Assembly (NCBI GenBank): GCA_013397115.1 | Contig: VWZW01000874.1 | Span: 111,130-175,129 of the forward strand | Direction: 5' to 3' | DNA: 64,000 nt | Source of the DNA: Edolisoma coerulescens | Taxonomy: Eukaryota > Chordata > Aves > Passeriformes > Campephagidae | In this document: piece by piece, positions 36,301-48,300 of the stretch | How positions within the stretch are numbered: position 1 is the stretch's first letter | Layout of the letters: every line of letters begins with the position of its first letter | Position numbers and translations under genes: made by a program | The notes under the pieces: generated by a model | Told to the model about the DNA's origin: nothing | The model's input: the letters and a program-made list of their open reading frames with translations, nothing else | The model's database searches: none

Positions 36301-39300
36301 ACATGCAGTGCTTTCAGCTCTGAAATACATGTTTTTCACTGCAATGAAGAACAATTACTATATAGAAAATGTAAAAGGCATAGTTAATACCCTCAGTGAC
36401 TCTGACTTAAAGTATTTGTATTAAGAACATTTCACATTCTCCTTCTTATTCTGTACAGATTATCCAGAAAAGTGGTTTACTGGCAATTGCAAACACACTT
36501 ATAGCCGTTATAAATACTCTAGCTGCTTATGGCCAATAGTTTCCAGTTTTCGAATCTTCACTGTTCTGTAAATATGGAACAAATTGTACTGTTAATATAA
36601 ATTTTGTATTTTAAATTGTTCTTCTTCAGCATGTAATTTAAAAATAATAACTTCCTTTGTTTGCAATTTACAGACAGTTAAATTTAGTTCCTGGACAGAA
36701 GGTTCTTTGATGTAAATTGTCTAAGACAGCTCATAATAACATTGCTTGGTGTTTTTCAGGCACAGTAGGGAAGGCACCAACAATACAAGCCAGTAAAAGT
36801 CCTGGGGGCTTTGGTGTTCAGGTCTCTGCGAATCAGAAAAACAAGCTGAATGACCCTGGAGGTGGTTCTTTCAGGTAAAAAAAGAAAAAAATAATAATGA
36901 AAAAATGCAGCGGGATGGTTGGGCGGAATCTGAAGTATAAAACAGATTTTAGAATTGGTGTAACACCAGAGGGCAGTCTTTTACAATAATTCCTGTCTTT
37001 TTTCCCTGGGACTGGATGGCAATTTTCCTACTTAATTCTATTTTTTAAAAAGGGAGGGGATCATGACATATCTTGAGGATTTTTCTCTGAATGCACATTT
37101 TAATGTTTAGCAAAACCCTGAATTCTGTGGATTTTAATAAAACTTCTGCTGAATGGAATTATGTGCACGAGGATTTAAAAGAATCTGTGGTTGGTGTTAT
37201 GTATTGGATTTTACTGCTCCTCTGGAATGTGTCGTGCTGGGAAGATCCTGGTTGTGAGGACAAGGCCTCTGTTAAGCAGCCCCTCCTTGGCCAGGGACAG
37301 TCCCGGGGGCTGGGAGGGGATCTCTGTGGGGGTGGGATTGTTGGCCCTGGTTTTAAAGAGAAGACTTTGCTGCATCTGAGCTCCCTGTGCTTCCTTGGGT
37401 CATGGAGGTTGGGTGGTTTGTGGGCCCCTGCAGGAATCAGGTGCTGCAGAGATTCAGCGCAGTAGCTCTGATGCACTGAGCTGCTCTGCCAGTTCTTTAA
37501 TACTCCAAACCTTTATTTATATATATTAGGGATATTTTTACTTTTTGTAGTGAAAAGCAGATCTTCTGTTAACTGCATTTTGCTCTCGCTAACATCATTT
37601 TAGTTGTGTTAAAATATTTTCTTTCTTTATTGAATGACAAAATATTCCTAGACTTTAATTGTCATCTTCTGGGATTCTTATGTTGCTCTGACATCATCAA
37701 ACCACTAATTAATTTTCAGGCTTATGCTTTTGCAGGTGAAGTAAAAGAGAATTTGTAGCTCTTTGAAATATCTCTGCTTTGAGGCATGTCAGTATTGTAA
37801 CTAATAGTGGTAGTACTTAGTATTAATCTGGAAGCAAAATCATTCAATTTTTTATTTTCCAATGCTTTTGCCTCCCACTGAGTATTTAAATGAATTAAAA
37901 TGTCTGTTGGGTTCAATTGTACTGTCTTAATAAGTATTTTTTATGTTTGTAAGCAATGTGAGCATTTATTCTTCGTTAGTATAGCTTTCAATTTTACATA
38001 CACCAAAAGGGACAGCATTTTTTTAACTGGATGTTGTAAACTGTGCCAGGATTGATTCTTGCATTCACTTAGTTTATACATAGAATATATTAGGTTAGCT
38101 GGAATTGTTAATTTTCCCTTGGGGAGAAGCAAATGCTCAAGGCACTGATTGATAAATCAATAAATCTTTAGTGAGTTTGGTAAATAAGCTGTCAAGGGTG
38201 TATGTCATTTTTCCTCTAGAGAACAAATTTTAGTCAGAATGAATGTGTTTGTTTCCTTACATTGTTTTCTCCTTCAAAATAGTAAGACACAAAGCTGCAT
38301 TTAAATAAGTCCATAAAATTGCAAGGATTTATTAAACAGCAGCAAAGATCAAGCTTTTTCCTGATATCTTAACAAAGAATTCAGTCGTTTGCATATTTGC
38401 ATTTCAACCCCTAACCTCTCCTGAGGACAAATAGATGTCTGACTATTAAGCCTAAAGGCACAGAGCTGGAAATCTGTATTAATCCTCTGAATGCTGACTA
38501 GTTTTCCTCAACATTCCCAGCGTGTGTGAAGAATGTGTTTTTAGCCAGAAGGCAAACTGGCATCTAAAGCAAAGCAAGAATTTTGAAAAATAGTTGTGTT
38601 ATGTATAAATTTATTTTGCCCTTAGTGTTTTATTATTGCATATTTGTTTCATTATTTTACATTTTGCTTTCTTTAAAATAACTTATTTGGGCTTTTCACT
38701 TTTGTGAGCGAAATGTTGGTCACTAGAAACAGAAATTTGAACTTCAGTATTTTCATTTTTTTTTTTGCTATTTTGGACTGTAGGAGATACAAGATGGAAT
38801 TACATAAAAGATCTAGCAATTAAGAATTTTGCAAATTGCAGCTATGCCTTTAAGGTCAGCATTTATTAATGAACTGTAAGACTGCTTACATGAGTTCACT
38901 GTTTGTTACAGTAGCTGTTCTGTGATGCAGAGTTCTCAACCCAAGATTTCTGCAACGTGAAGCTGCGCTAGTGAAATTTTAGGTCACCTTTTTTGGTATT
39001 AAATTTATTGTTGCTTTATTTTTCAGAGAGAACTACAGACAACCCCAGTTAGTTGACTTTTCAACTCTGTTAATACCTAAGGACAGAAATTTGAATTCCA
39101 TTTTTAGTAATTTTTCTGTTTGTTTTACAAGCAGAGGTCTAGACTTAGGTTTGTACCGTAACAGGCCAGCTTGAGGTTTCTGTAGCTGAGAGAAGCAAAA
39201 ATCCCACTGAAGTCTGCCAGGGACCTTCATATTTGTCCACAGCTGCTGCTCATCACCTCGTTGGTCCCCTCAGAGCTCCCACTGACACTGATGGTGGTGA

Positions 39301-42300
39301 AAGCAGCAGGTTCTCAGGTGATTCTTACCCACAGGTCAGCTAGTGGCCCCTATAAGGAGCTAGTGGAAACATTTATTCCTGAGATGGAATAATTTCAGTT
39401 GGAAGGTCCATCTTCCTGCTCGGGGCAGGTTTGGTTGGATCGGGGACTGGTCCGTACATGCTCTGCATTTCTCCAAGGATGGAGGTGGATGTTTGTCCTC
39501 CTGTGTTATCCCACCACTTCCAGACTGTGCTGAGCAGGGCTCGGTGGCATTGCATGGCAAGGCCAGAAGGATCTGTCCTTAGTGTGTGGGATGATGCTGT
39601 GTTTTGTTTGCCATAGGGTGCCAGGTAGCCAGATGCTCCTTCCTTTTCACAGCGACCTTTCTTTTTCTGAAGTGGTATTTCCAAGTTACATCTGACCTCC
39701 TGGAGCCTGTCAGTGTCAGGTTTTATCCAGCCAGTGTGATGGGGTTTGTTTTCAGAGATAGTTCTGTGAAGTCTCTGAGGTAATTTGAAGTTGATCTTAG
39801 TATGTGTATTTTATTCTGCTGTCTGGCTGCATTTTGAGGTAGAGTCTACGTGGAAATAAAAGATTTGTTGTCAGACCTCCCTTGCACAGCCAAAAAAATC
39901 TCTTGTCTAGTATTTTGTTTTCATTTTTAAAAATGAAGGTTTGACAGCAGTGTTGGCAGGCAGGTGGTGGGTGCTGCAGCCTTCCAGCAGTGTCTCCAGT
40001 ATGGAGCCGCTCGGCAGGGCCGCTGCACACTCACACACACAACCGCACACACCGGAGAGCTTTAGGGATGGGTCGATGGCAAACAGGCAGGAAGGGTCTT
40101 CATGCAGGGTTCCACAGGAGGAATTTATTCCAGCAACGCACGTGAAGGAGCCCAGGGATGGAGACAAGAGAGAGGGAGAAAGGGAGGGTCCAAGTTTATA
40201 TATGGGGCCGGCAGGGGCAGAGAGAATCTGAGGGTATGGGGACGACCCAAAGGGAAACCCTGGGGGAGTGGTGAGGGCAAGGGCCGACGGGAGGAACGGG
40301 GAAGGGAGAGCCTTCTAGAAAAGGTAGAAGGGAGAGGGCCAAACGGGCCAGCCAGGAAGGCAGAGCTGGGGTACATTAACATTAGGAAGCAAAGCATCTG
40401 GGGAGAGCCCTTTTCGGTCACCCTGACCAGGGAGTCCCACTCAGGGTCCTTCCCTCCAGGGGACTAGTCAACAGGCTCATCGACCTGCACAGCATAGCTC
40501 TGACAAAATGCCTCAAAATGCATGATGTTACATCTAATAATATGCCAAGCAGCTTGCCCTTGAAGTGGTAGAAAGCTAATGTAGATGTTAAATGGATAAC
40601 TTCAAAGTTTTCATCTCAAAATGGTATATGACAAAACCTTACCCTTGAAGTTTCTTAGTTTTTCCAGATGAATATTTCAAGCTGTAAGGTGACTGTGATT
40701 TTTTCCATGTATTTAAAAATAAAGAAAAATGCATACCATAAATGTGGTATGTTCTGTCATCCCTTCTGCTTATCAGGGAGAAGATTCCGCATAGACCACA
40801 AATTAATTGTGTGGCAAAGCAGTATTAGGGAGACATTTCAAATTATAGCAGGAAGGTCAGAATAAACGTTATAATGAATGTGTTAATAGAACCTATGCCA
40901 TTATAAAATACAATACAGTAGTGGCTGTTCCAGTAATTTCATGTCACCATTTATATGCAATGTATTGTTGTTAATATCTGATCGTGTGATCCATGGAATC
41001 TGTGGACTTTATCAGAGCCTTGCGTGCATGTAGGGACTTTGTCCTAATGACATGCAATTTCCTTTGTAAGAGAGGGGTATCAATAGTATAATGTTGTCTC
41101 AAGTGCTTTATGCATTCTTCTGGCTTATTTGGGAGCAGGTCAGTGTTGCAGTTTGGAACAGCATTGGCTCAAATCTGACAAAGTGCATGAGGAAGAAAAA
41201 CTGTGCAATCATGGAGTTAAGGTTCATAAAGAAAATGCTACCAGATTTTTATAGTGGCTTGTCTTAGTTTAAACAAAATCTTTGAAACCTTTTACAGATA
41301 ACTGTGCAAATACTTTGGGTTTTCTTGCTTATTTTCAGATAAGATTTTTTTTTTTTTTTTGTAATTGCATGAGTGTTTTTAATGAAGAGGAAAGAGAAAG
41401 TTGTTAAAAGAGGTTGAATACAGGGGGAAGAATTGGACTCTTGGACTAGTTTAAGATACAGTTTGTATTTAGAGGGAGTTTGAGAACTCATGCTGTCTTA
41501 AAAATATCATGTATGTTGGAATGTTAGATTCATCCTGTAAAAGTCAGAATTTAATTTAGTAAAAACCAGCAATATTTACTGAAACAGTAGGATTAGGATG
41601 GGCATAGTAATATATACCAAGAAGTATGAAATTGTTAAATACTGTGCTCTGATGAAAAAGGAAAGATAGACAGTAATCATCAGTCTAGATGACCACTGGA
41701 TGGCATCTTCGTTCCACAGAATGACTTCTGAAAACTCACTTATCTGGGCTTAAAAGTTCACTTTTATAGGAAATTGTTTGGCAAGAATGTATGTTTCAGT
41801 ATCCAAACATTTTTCATCGTGAGGTTCCTCAAAGTAAAGAAGAATATATGGATAGGGTTTTTCCTGTTGGAAAAAATTGTAGTCCCAGCTGTGATTAATA
41901 TATTTCTTATCTGTCTTACATGTAATACTGGGAAAAAAAAAAAAAAAGGATGTAGTTGCAGATTGTGGCTTGCAAGTGTAAGAGGGAAGAAAATTATTCT
42001 GTCTGGGAGTTACAGTGATGGTCTTTGTAAGTGCTATTGCATTGGTTTTGATAATTCCGTTGAAATCTAGTTTGTGCCCAAAATACTTGTCTGGTTTTAT
42101 TTCAGAAAATATTTATTTGTAATGTGGTCACAGATCTGTACGCTAAATAAAGATTGGAGTAGCTAAACTGCTAAGCAGAAGGATGGTAAAAGACCGACTG
42201 TACTTTCTTCAGCTATGAAATGAAAGGAGAAAGGAGTATAAACATCTCTTAAAAGTTGTGTTCTGGAAGTTAAGACTGCTGTCTTGATTTTTTTAATGGA

Positions 42301-45300
42301 TGATTGCTTGAAGGAGATGATTGTCCTGGCAACCTGATGTGGAAATACTGGAGACTTGCTCACTCCAGGCCAGGTTGTGCCTGGCTGTGATGGGCTGAAG
42401 GGAGCGCACAGCGGGGCCGTGTGTGCGGGCAGCGTGGGCATCGCCCTCGGTTCCTGCCCCACCAGGCTCCTCCAGGCCGTGTGTGCGGGCAGCGTGGGCA
42501 TCCCACTCAGTTCCTGCCCCGCCAGGCTCCTCCAGGCCGTGTGCGCGGGCAACGTGGGCATCGCCCTCGGTTCCTGCCCCGCCAGGCTCCTCCGGGCCGT
42601 GTGTGCGGGCAGCGTGGGCATCGCCCTCGGTTCCTGCCCTGCCAGGCTCCTCCGGGCCGTGTGTGCGGGCAGCGTGGGCATCGCCCTCGGTTCCTGCCCT
42701 GCCAGGCTCCTCCGGGCCGTGCCCAGGCCCACAGCGGTGGGAGGGTCCGCGGGGGATCGTCGCTGTATTTGTAGTTTGGTCGGTTTTAGCTTTATTTTGA
42801 AATTCTGGGTTCAAGTCTGTGTTCCAGAAGCTTCCGCTGTTTTACATAGTTCAGAGTTTGTGTTCTGGTAACTGCCTTGGTAGGAGTTTGGTTTTCCTGT
42901 GGTTTGAGGCCTGTTGGATTTGGGCCTTGGAGTCCTGGGTGATTCTCATTCTATTTCAAGCATTCAGGTTTTAACCCAACAAAACCTTAGTTTCTTTCAG
43001 TTATACCTGTGGTTTTTCATTTGTGGAATTACAAACTTTTGAACTGGTCACTGAATATTTAAGTTGGTGTTGGTTGTGTGGTGTTGGGGGTAGTCCTGGG
43101 TGTGGGCGTGGAGCCAATTCCTCATGTCAGATGTAAAAGTGACTGGCCTAGCGGGATGGAGCACCTCTCCTAGGAAGAAAGGCTGAGAGAATTGGAATTT
43201 TTCAGCATGGAGAAGAGAAGGCTCCAGGGTGACCCAGCTCTGACCTTTCAGTACCTGAGGGGAGCCTGCAGTAGAGATGGGGAGAGACGATTTACAAGGG
43301 CCTGCAGTGACAGGACAAGGGGGAATGGCTCCAAACTAAAAGGAAATAGGTTACATTGGATATTGGGAAGAAATTGTTCCCTGTGAGGGTTTTGAAGCTC
43401 TGGCACAAGCTGCCCAGAGAAGCTGTGGCTGCCCCTGGATCCCTGGAAGTGTCCAAGGCCAGGTTGGACATTGGGGCTTGGAGCAACCTGGGATAGTGGA
43501 AGGTGTCCCTGCCTGTGACAGGAGGTGGGACTGGATGAGCTTTATAAGTTTCCTTCCAACCAAAACCATTCTATGATGTTGCAACACTGTTCTCAGGAAT
43601 TTTGTTTGAAGACAAGAAATCAAGTGCTTAACACTCCTGGAAATTAAGAGAAGCTTAATTAATTAAGAAATTAAATTTACTTAGCATTTTTCTGAAAAGC
43701 ATTGTAAAATACTCCATTTTTTGCCTCAAGTGTTCAGCACGTTTCTTCAGGTTTACACAAATAAAAGTCCCTTCTTGACTTCTTCCCACAGAAGAAAACA
43801 AAACCAGTATCTATCTAACCATAGAAGTCTTCCACCAAAATTGGCTGCTGTAGTGCAGATAACAGGAAAAGTATGGGGGGAGAGGGAGGACCTAGATTAT
43901 GGATTTCTGGATTTCCCTCCTTTTATTCTCAGACCTTACTTGCAGCTATTGTTTTTTACTGTGGGCTTTAATCTTGTTACAAGTGACAAAGTATTTTAGG
44001 GTGCACAGGATATCATGTATGTAACAAGTTTTAAAAAATATTTTACATTAAGCTTTTGTTTGTTTTTACAGTAATAGGAGTCTGGACTTGAATGTTCTTT
44101 TCCATATATATATTCTGAAAATAATATTCTCAAAGGTTGTGTAATCACTCTAGAATACGTTGAAATAGTGTTTGTGTCAATAATAGCTGTGAAACAGAAT
44201 GTGCTAAATCCAGATGGCTGTTTCCACAGCTCTGAGTCATACCTCAGAGAGGTAGGAGGTGAGAGATGCTTGGGAGATACCGGTATTGAAACTCAAATTT
44301 GTTTGCACTTTCTCAAGCTGGTAAAAAGGATATTGCAGGGCAGAAAATGGCCTGGGAGTTGCTATCATCTTCTCAAATGCAGATCATTTTCTTAAAACTT
44401 GTTGACACAACTGATTTTTGTATGTTGCTGGAGAAAATACCAGCACGTACTCAAGCCACACTTGGAACCCAGGCTTACCTATGAGCTCAGCATGGTCAAA
44501 GAGTCTTTCCTGACTGTTGCTAAAAATGCTGTGATGCACATTTTAGTAGGAACTTGTGAAACAGTGCAGAATTACAAATTCATGGTTTTGCTTTTAATTT
44601 CTGGTATTTATTTCACCATTTTGTGCATAGTTTTCATTATAAAGAGAAAAGCCCAGTGTTCTGTCTTTAGTGGTGATCATTGCCTTTAGCTTCCTGATCA
44701 TCCTGGTTTCATTGGTATCACTGACTCTCAGATGAAGACACCTCTGTCACACTTAGTTACCAGTCAAATTGTCCTGCTTCTGATGTTTTCCTAATATGGT
44801 CAGAGAAATACGTGGTTATTTCTGAATGTAGAATATATTCTGTGAAAATGCAGACACTTGGAGTTGTGTCTCAGTTGGCCCACCCATTGGGCATGTGGCA
44901 TGATGATTACTTCTGGAGAGGCTGATGATACAAAAAAAAGAATGTGTTATATGCAGAATTGTTTTTATATGGCTTTTTTTTTTATTTGTAGAGATGACGA
45001 TGACATAAATGATGTTGCCTCTATGGCTGGTGTTAATCTTAATGAAGAAAGTGCCCGAATTATGGCTACCAGCTCTGACTTGGTTGGAACCCAGATCCAG
45101 TCCTGTAAAGATGAACCCTTTCTTGCTGCGATACCTCTCCATAAACGCATACTTGAAACGGGTGAGAAGCACATCCTTTCCTTCTGAGAGTGTTTCCTTC
45201 AGAGTGATGAGGTTCTGAGGAACAGAATATGCTTAGCACTTAAGATGGTTTTTTAAGCATTTGATTACATAATTCTGTATTTCTAAACTTTCAAGGTTTT

Positions 45301-48300
45301 TGTGATAAAAGTGACTTATCTCAAGTTGGAAATAAAATAGCATGCTGGTACTTTTAAACTTCATGCTTTCCCCATGCATATTATACCCAAGGATCTCAAA
45401 GCTCTTTGCAAACATTAATTATTTCTCACAATCCTCCTTCATGTTTTACACATGAGAAGATTGAAACAGAGAGGTAAAGTAAGTAGTACAGGTCACAGAG
45501 GACACCTGTGAATAACATTTAACAGAATGTTTAAGTTTCCTGTCAAGATTTTCTTTCCCCGTGCAAACCAGTTATTCAGTTCTTAACACCTGCACCTATT
45601 TAAGTTTGTAGTGATTTTCTTACGGCATGTTTTCAAAAAACTGTGTTTATTTATCATGGCAAGAAGCTATGTTTATTTATTCTGCCATTTGAAAATGGAA
45701 GTTAAAAACTTTACTTCAAAATCAGTGATGTTTTAAGGTTAGGAAACATGCTTCTATAAAATAGAATGTATTTTATATTACATCGTTTATTAATATGCAC
45801 TATGTGTTCTAGTACCTAAATGTATATTTTTCAACATAATTTTGGTAGTGTTTTCAGTGCCATCAGTGTCTTAACATACTAAGCTCCAATTGTTTAAGGG
45901 TGAAAATTCTATCTCTTTCAAACCTATGCTTACATCACAAACTTGTAGGGATCTAGTTCTCAGAGTTTTAAAGATAAGACCAAAATCTTGTTGTAAATCA
46001 GTGCGGTTAGGTTTTTTTAAGTCATATGGTTGCTTCTGAAATGTTATTTGTGTTTATGTTCATTGAATTAACGGGAGCCTTTTTATATTGCAGTTGCAGG
46101 CAAGTTCTTCATTGACTTATTGTCAGACTTCACTCTTGTACTTTACTAAATGCCATTTTAAGTTCCCCTTCAGAGAAAAGGAGTGGTTTTGCAGGCTGTA
46201 GTCACCTCGCTGTGAGGATGTGATGACGGCGTGTGGTGCGGCTGGGGAAGCGTGTCCTGCCTGTTGGGACTGGCTGGGCACCACCTGAGACTGGAGCCAG
46301 CGAGGTCTTCATGAAATGTGTCTGAGAAACTGTTGTGAGCGATGCTCACACAATAGATGATACAGGTGTAAGAAAAGGAAAAGGCAACAGACATAAAACT
46401 GTTAAAAAGAATGGGAAATCAGTAATGAATTTGCCACGTAAGCCTTAATGAGCTGTCTGGCTGTAACAACTGCTGCACAACACGGAGCTGTAATTACAAG
46501 TGCAGGACTTACAGGAATCTGTACATACTTTAAGAGCCACAGAACCCATCACACTATTCATCACTGCCTTTTGGGGTTTGCTCCTCTGAGGAACAAATCC
46601 CTATGGCTGTTTTTGAAGCTTTATTGGCTTTGATAATTGAAATGAAACTTTCAAAGCTTTTAAAAGCAGCTGCAGGGATTTACTTCTCAAAAGCAGTGAA
46701 TCCAGAAGAGCGGCCACTCCTAGTGATCTCCTGCAGCCACTTTTAGAGCTTTATTTTGGTTTTACATGAAGCCTTTTATAGATTTGAAAGTGGCTGTGGA
46801 GTTCAGAAGTGGCTACTATCTGGGATCTATGGCTCTTGAGGAGAGAATTCCTTCAGCTGATTTTGAAGTTTTAGAAGCTGGGTTTTCACTGTGTGTGGCC
46901 AGATTTGTTGTTCGCTTAGGACCACACACAAGTTTACTAATTTGTGCTACTGGGCACTTAAAATAATGACATTGTAAGTTCACGACAAGACTCAGTGTTG
47001 CCATATGTTGCTGTGACAACACCAGGACTAAGCAAAGCGCCTGTGACCTTCTCGAGCACATTAGGAAAAAGTTTGTTATGTGAGTCCTCATTCTGCTGTT
47101 TTCACTATGCCTGTTGACAAATGAGATAAGATACAAATGAGATGAGATGAGATAAGATGTTTTTTCTTACTTTTGCCTATGACTAAAACAGATGTTATTT
47201 TCTACCTTTAGGTCTTTTCATATTTAATCACTTCAGTTTTAGGGTAGGTTTTTAATGTTTTTGTGAAAGAGAGATTTGTGGTGTGTACAGTATTAGGAAA
47301 CTGTTCTTGTCTCCTTTCTCAGAAGCTAGATCTTTCAAGTTTTCTGTAATATTAATCTCCTCCTCTCTTTTCTGAGTAAGAGCTCTGTCGAGCAACTCAG
47401 TAGTGTTCCCCAAAGGCTGTTTCAGAGATTGTGCTTCCATTCACCAGAGTCGGAATATAAACTGCTAAAGTGAGAGCAGATGCTCTTCAGACTTTGGCAG
47501 TAACCACCAGCCAGATGCCTCAAAGTCATAGTGAAAGAGGTTTCTTAATATATTGTATGTTCTTATCTCTACTTGAGCTTGGCACTGTTGTAATCCAAAG
47601 TTTATTTTAAATCTAAGGGACTAATATTGATCCATATAAATGGAAGAAGTAACTGAAAGGTAATTCATGCAAAGATATTCATCCGCTTCCCACATGCTTC
47701 CTTATCCAATTTTGTATCTAGTCATTTTGGGCTGGTAATCATTGCCATTTGTTCATGTAGGAAGGCAAGGCTGTGACTGTTTCAAATTCTTCTTTGATGC
47801 AAAATCAAGAGTGGGTATTTCTCAGCAGATAATGTATTTCTTTTGTTATTCTGTTCGGAATCATAAAACTTTAAACCCTGATCTTTCTACATGACAGCAT
47901 AGCACAATGAAACATATACAAAGGGTTGTAAGGCTTTTGTTTCTCTTTTTGGGAAGTTGAGAGGCAGAGGTTGATATTCATCATGCATGTGCATACCAAC
48001 TCCTGTAACTTTCTAGGTCTTTAACTTTGTTAGTAGAACGAGCAGTGTTTCTTCAGAGGGCAAGCAAGCTCCTTAGACCCTCACAAATCAATAATGCTAA
48101 AAAATCCTAGCTTTTCCACATGGTTTTATGGGAATGAAACAAGAAAAATAACCATAATAATTTGTAATTGTTTCACTTTTGTTCATTCATAAGTTATTTC
48201 TTGCTGGGTGAGAATGCTGTGTTAGTTAGGTTTTAGAAGCTCGTTTGGACATTCTGAGCTTTTGCTGTTTACTGAATGAGGCAACAGGCAATAAAGCAGG

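Larger units (their letters stand above)
36875..44991 (+). other. intron 9 (8.1 kb), phase 2
   Basis: It is bounded by GTAAAA and tttatttgtag. It holds a possible CR1 relic (39365-39620), a solo LTR (39951-40473), a 60-bp minisatellite (42415-42720) and a CR1 (43151-43577). The remainder is AT-rich with no gene recognised. Confidence 0.78.

Noticed and set aside
42163..42871. Open frames of 117-189 codons on both strands with 20-residue repeats
   Set aside because: They are produced by a 60-bp tandem repeat whose period is a multiple of three; no splice or start context.
43192..43386. 64-codon frame with a protein-like pattern
   Set aside because: It is the C-terminal remnant of CR1 ORF2, reported as part of the mobile element rather than as a gene.
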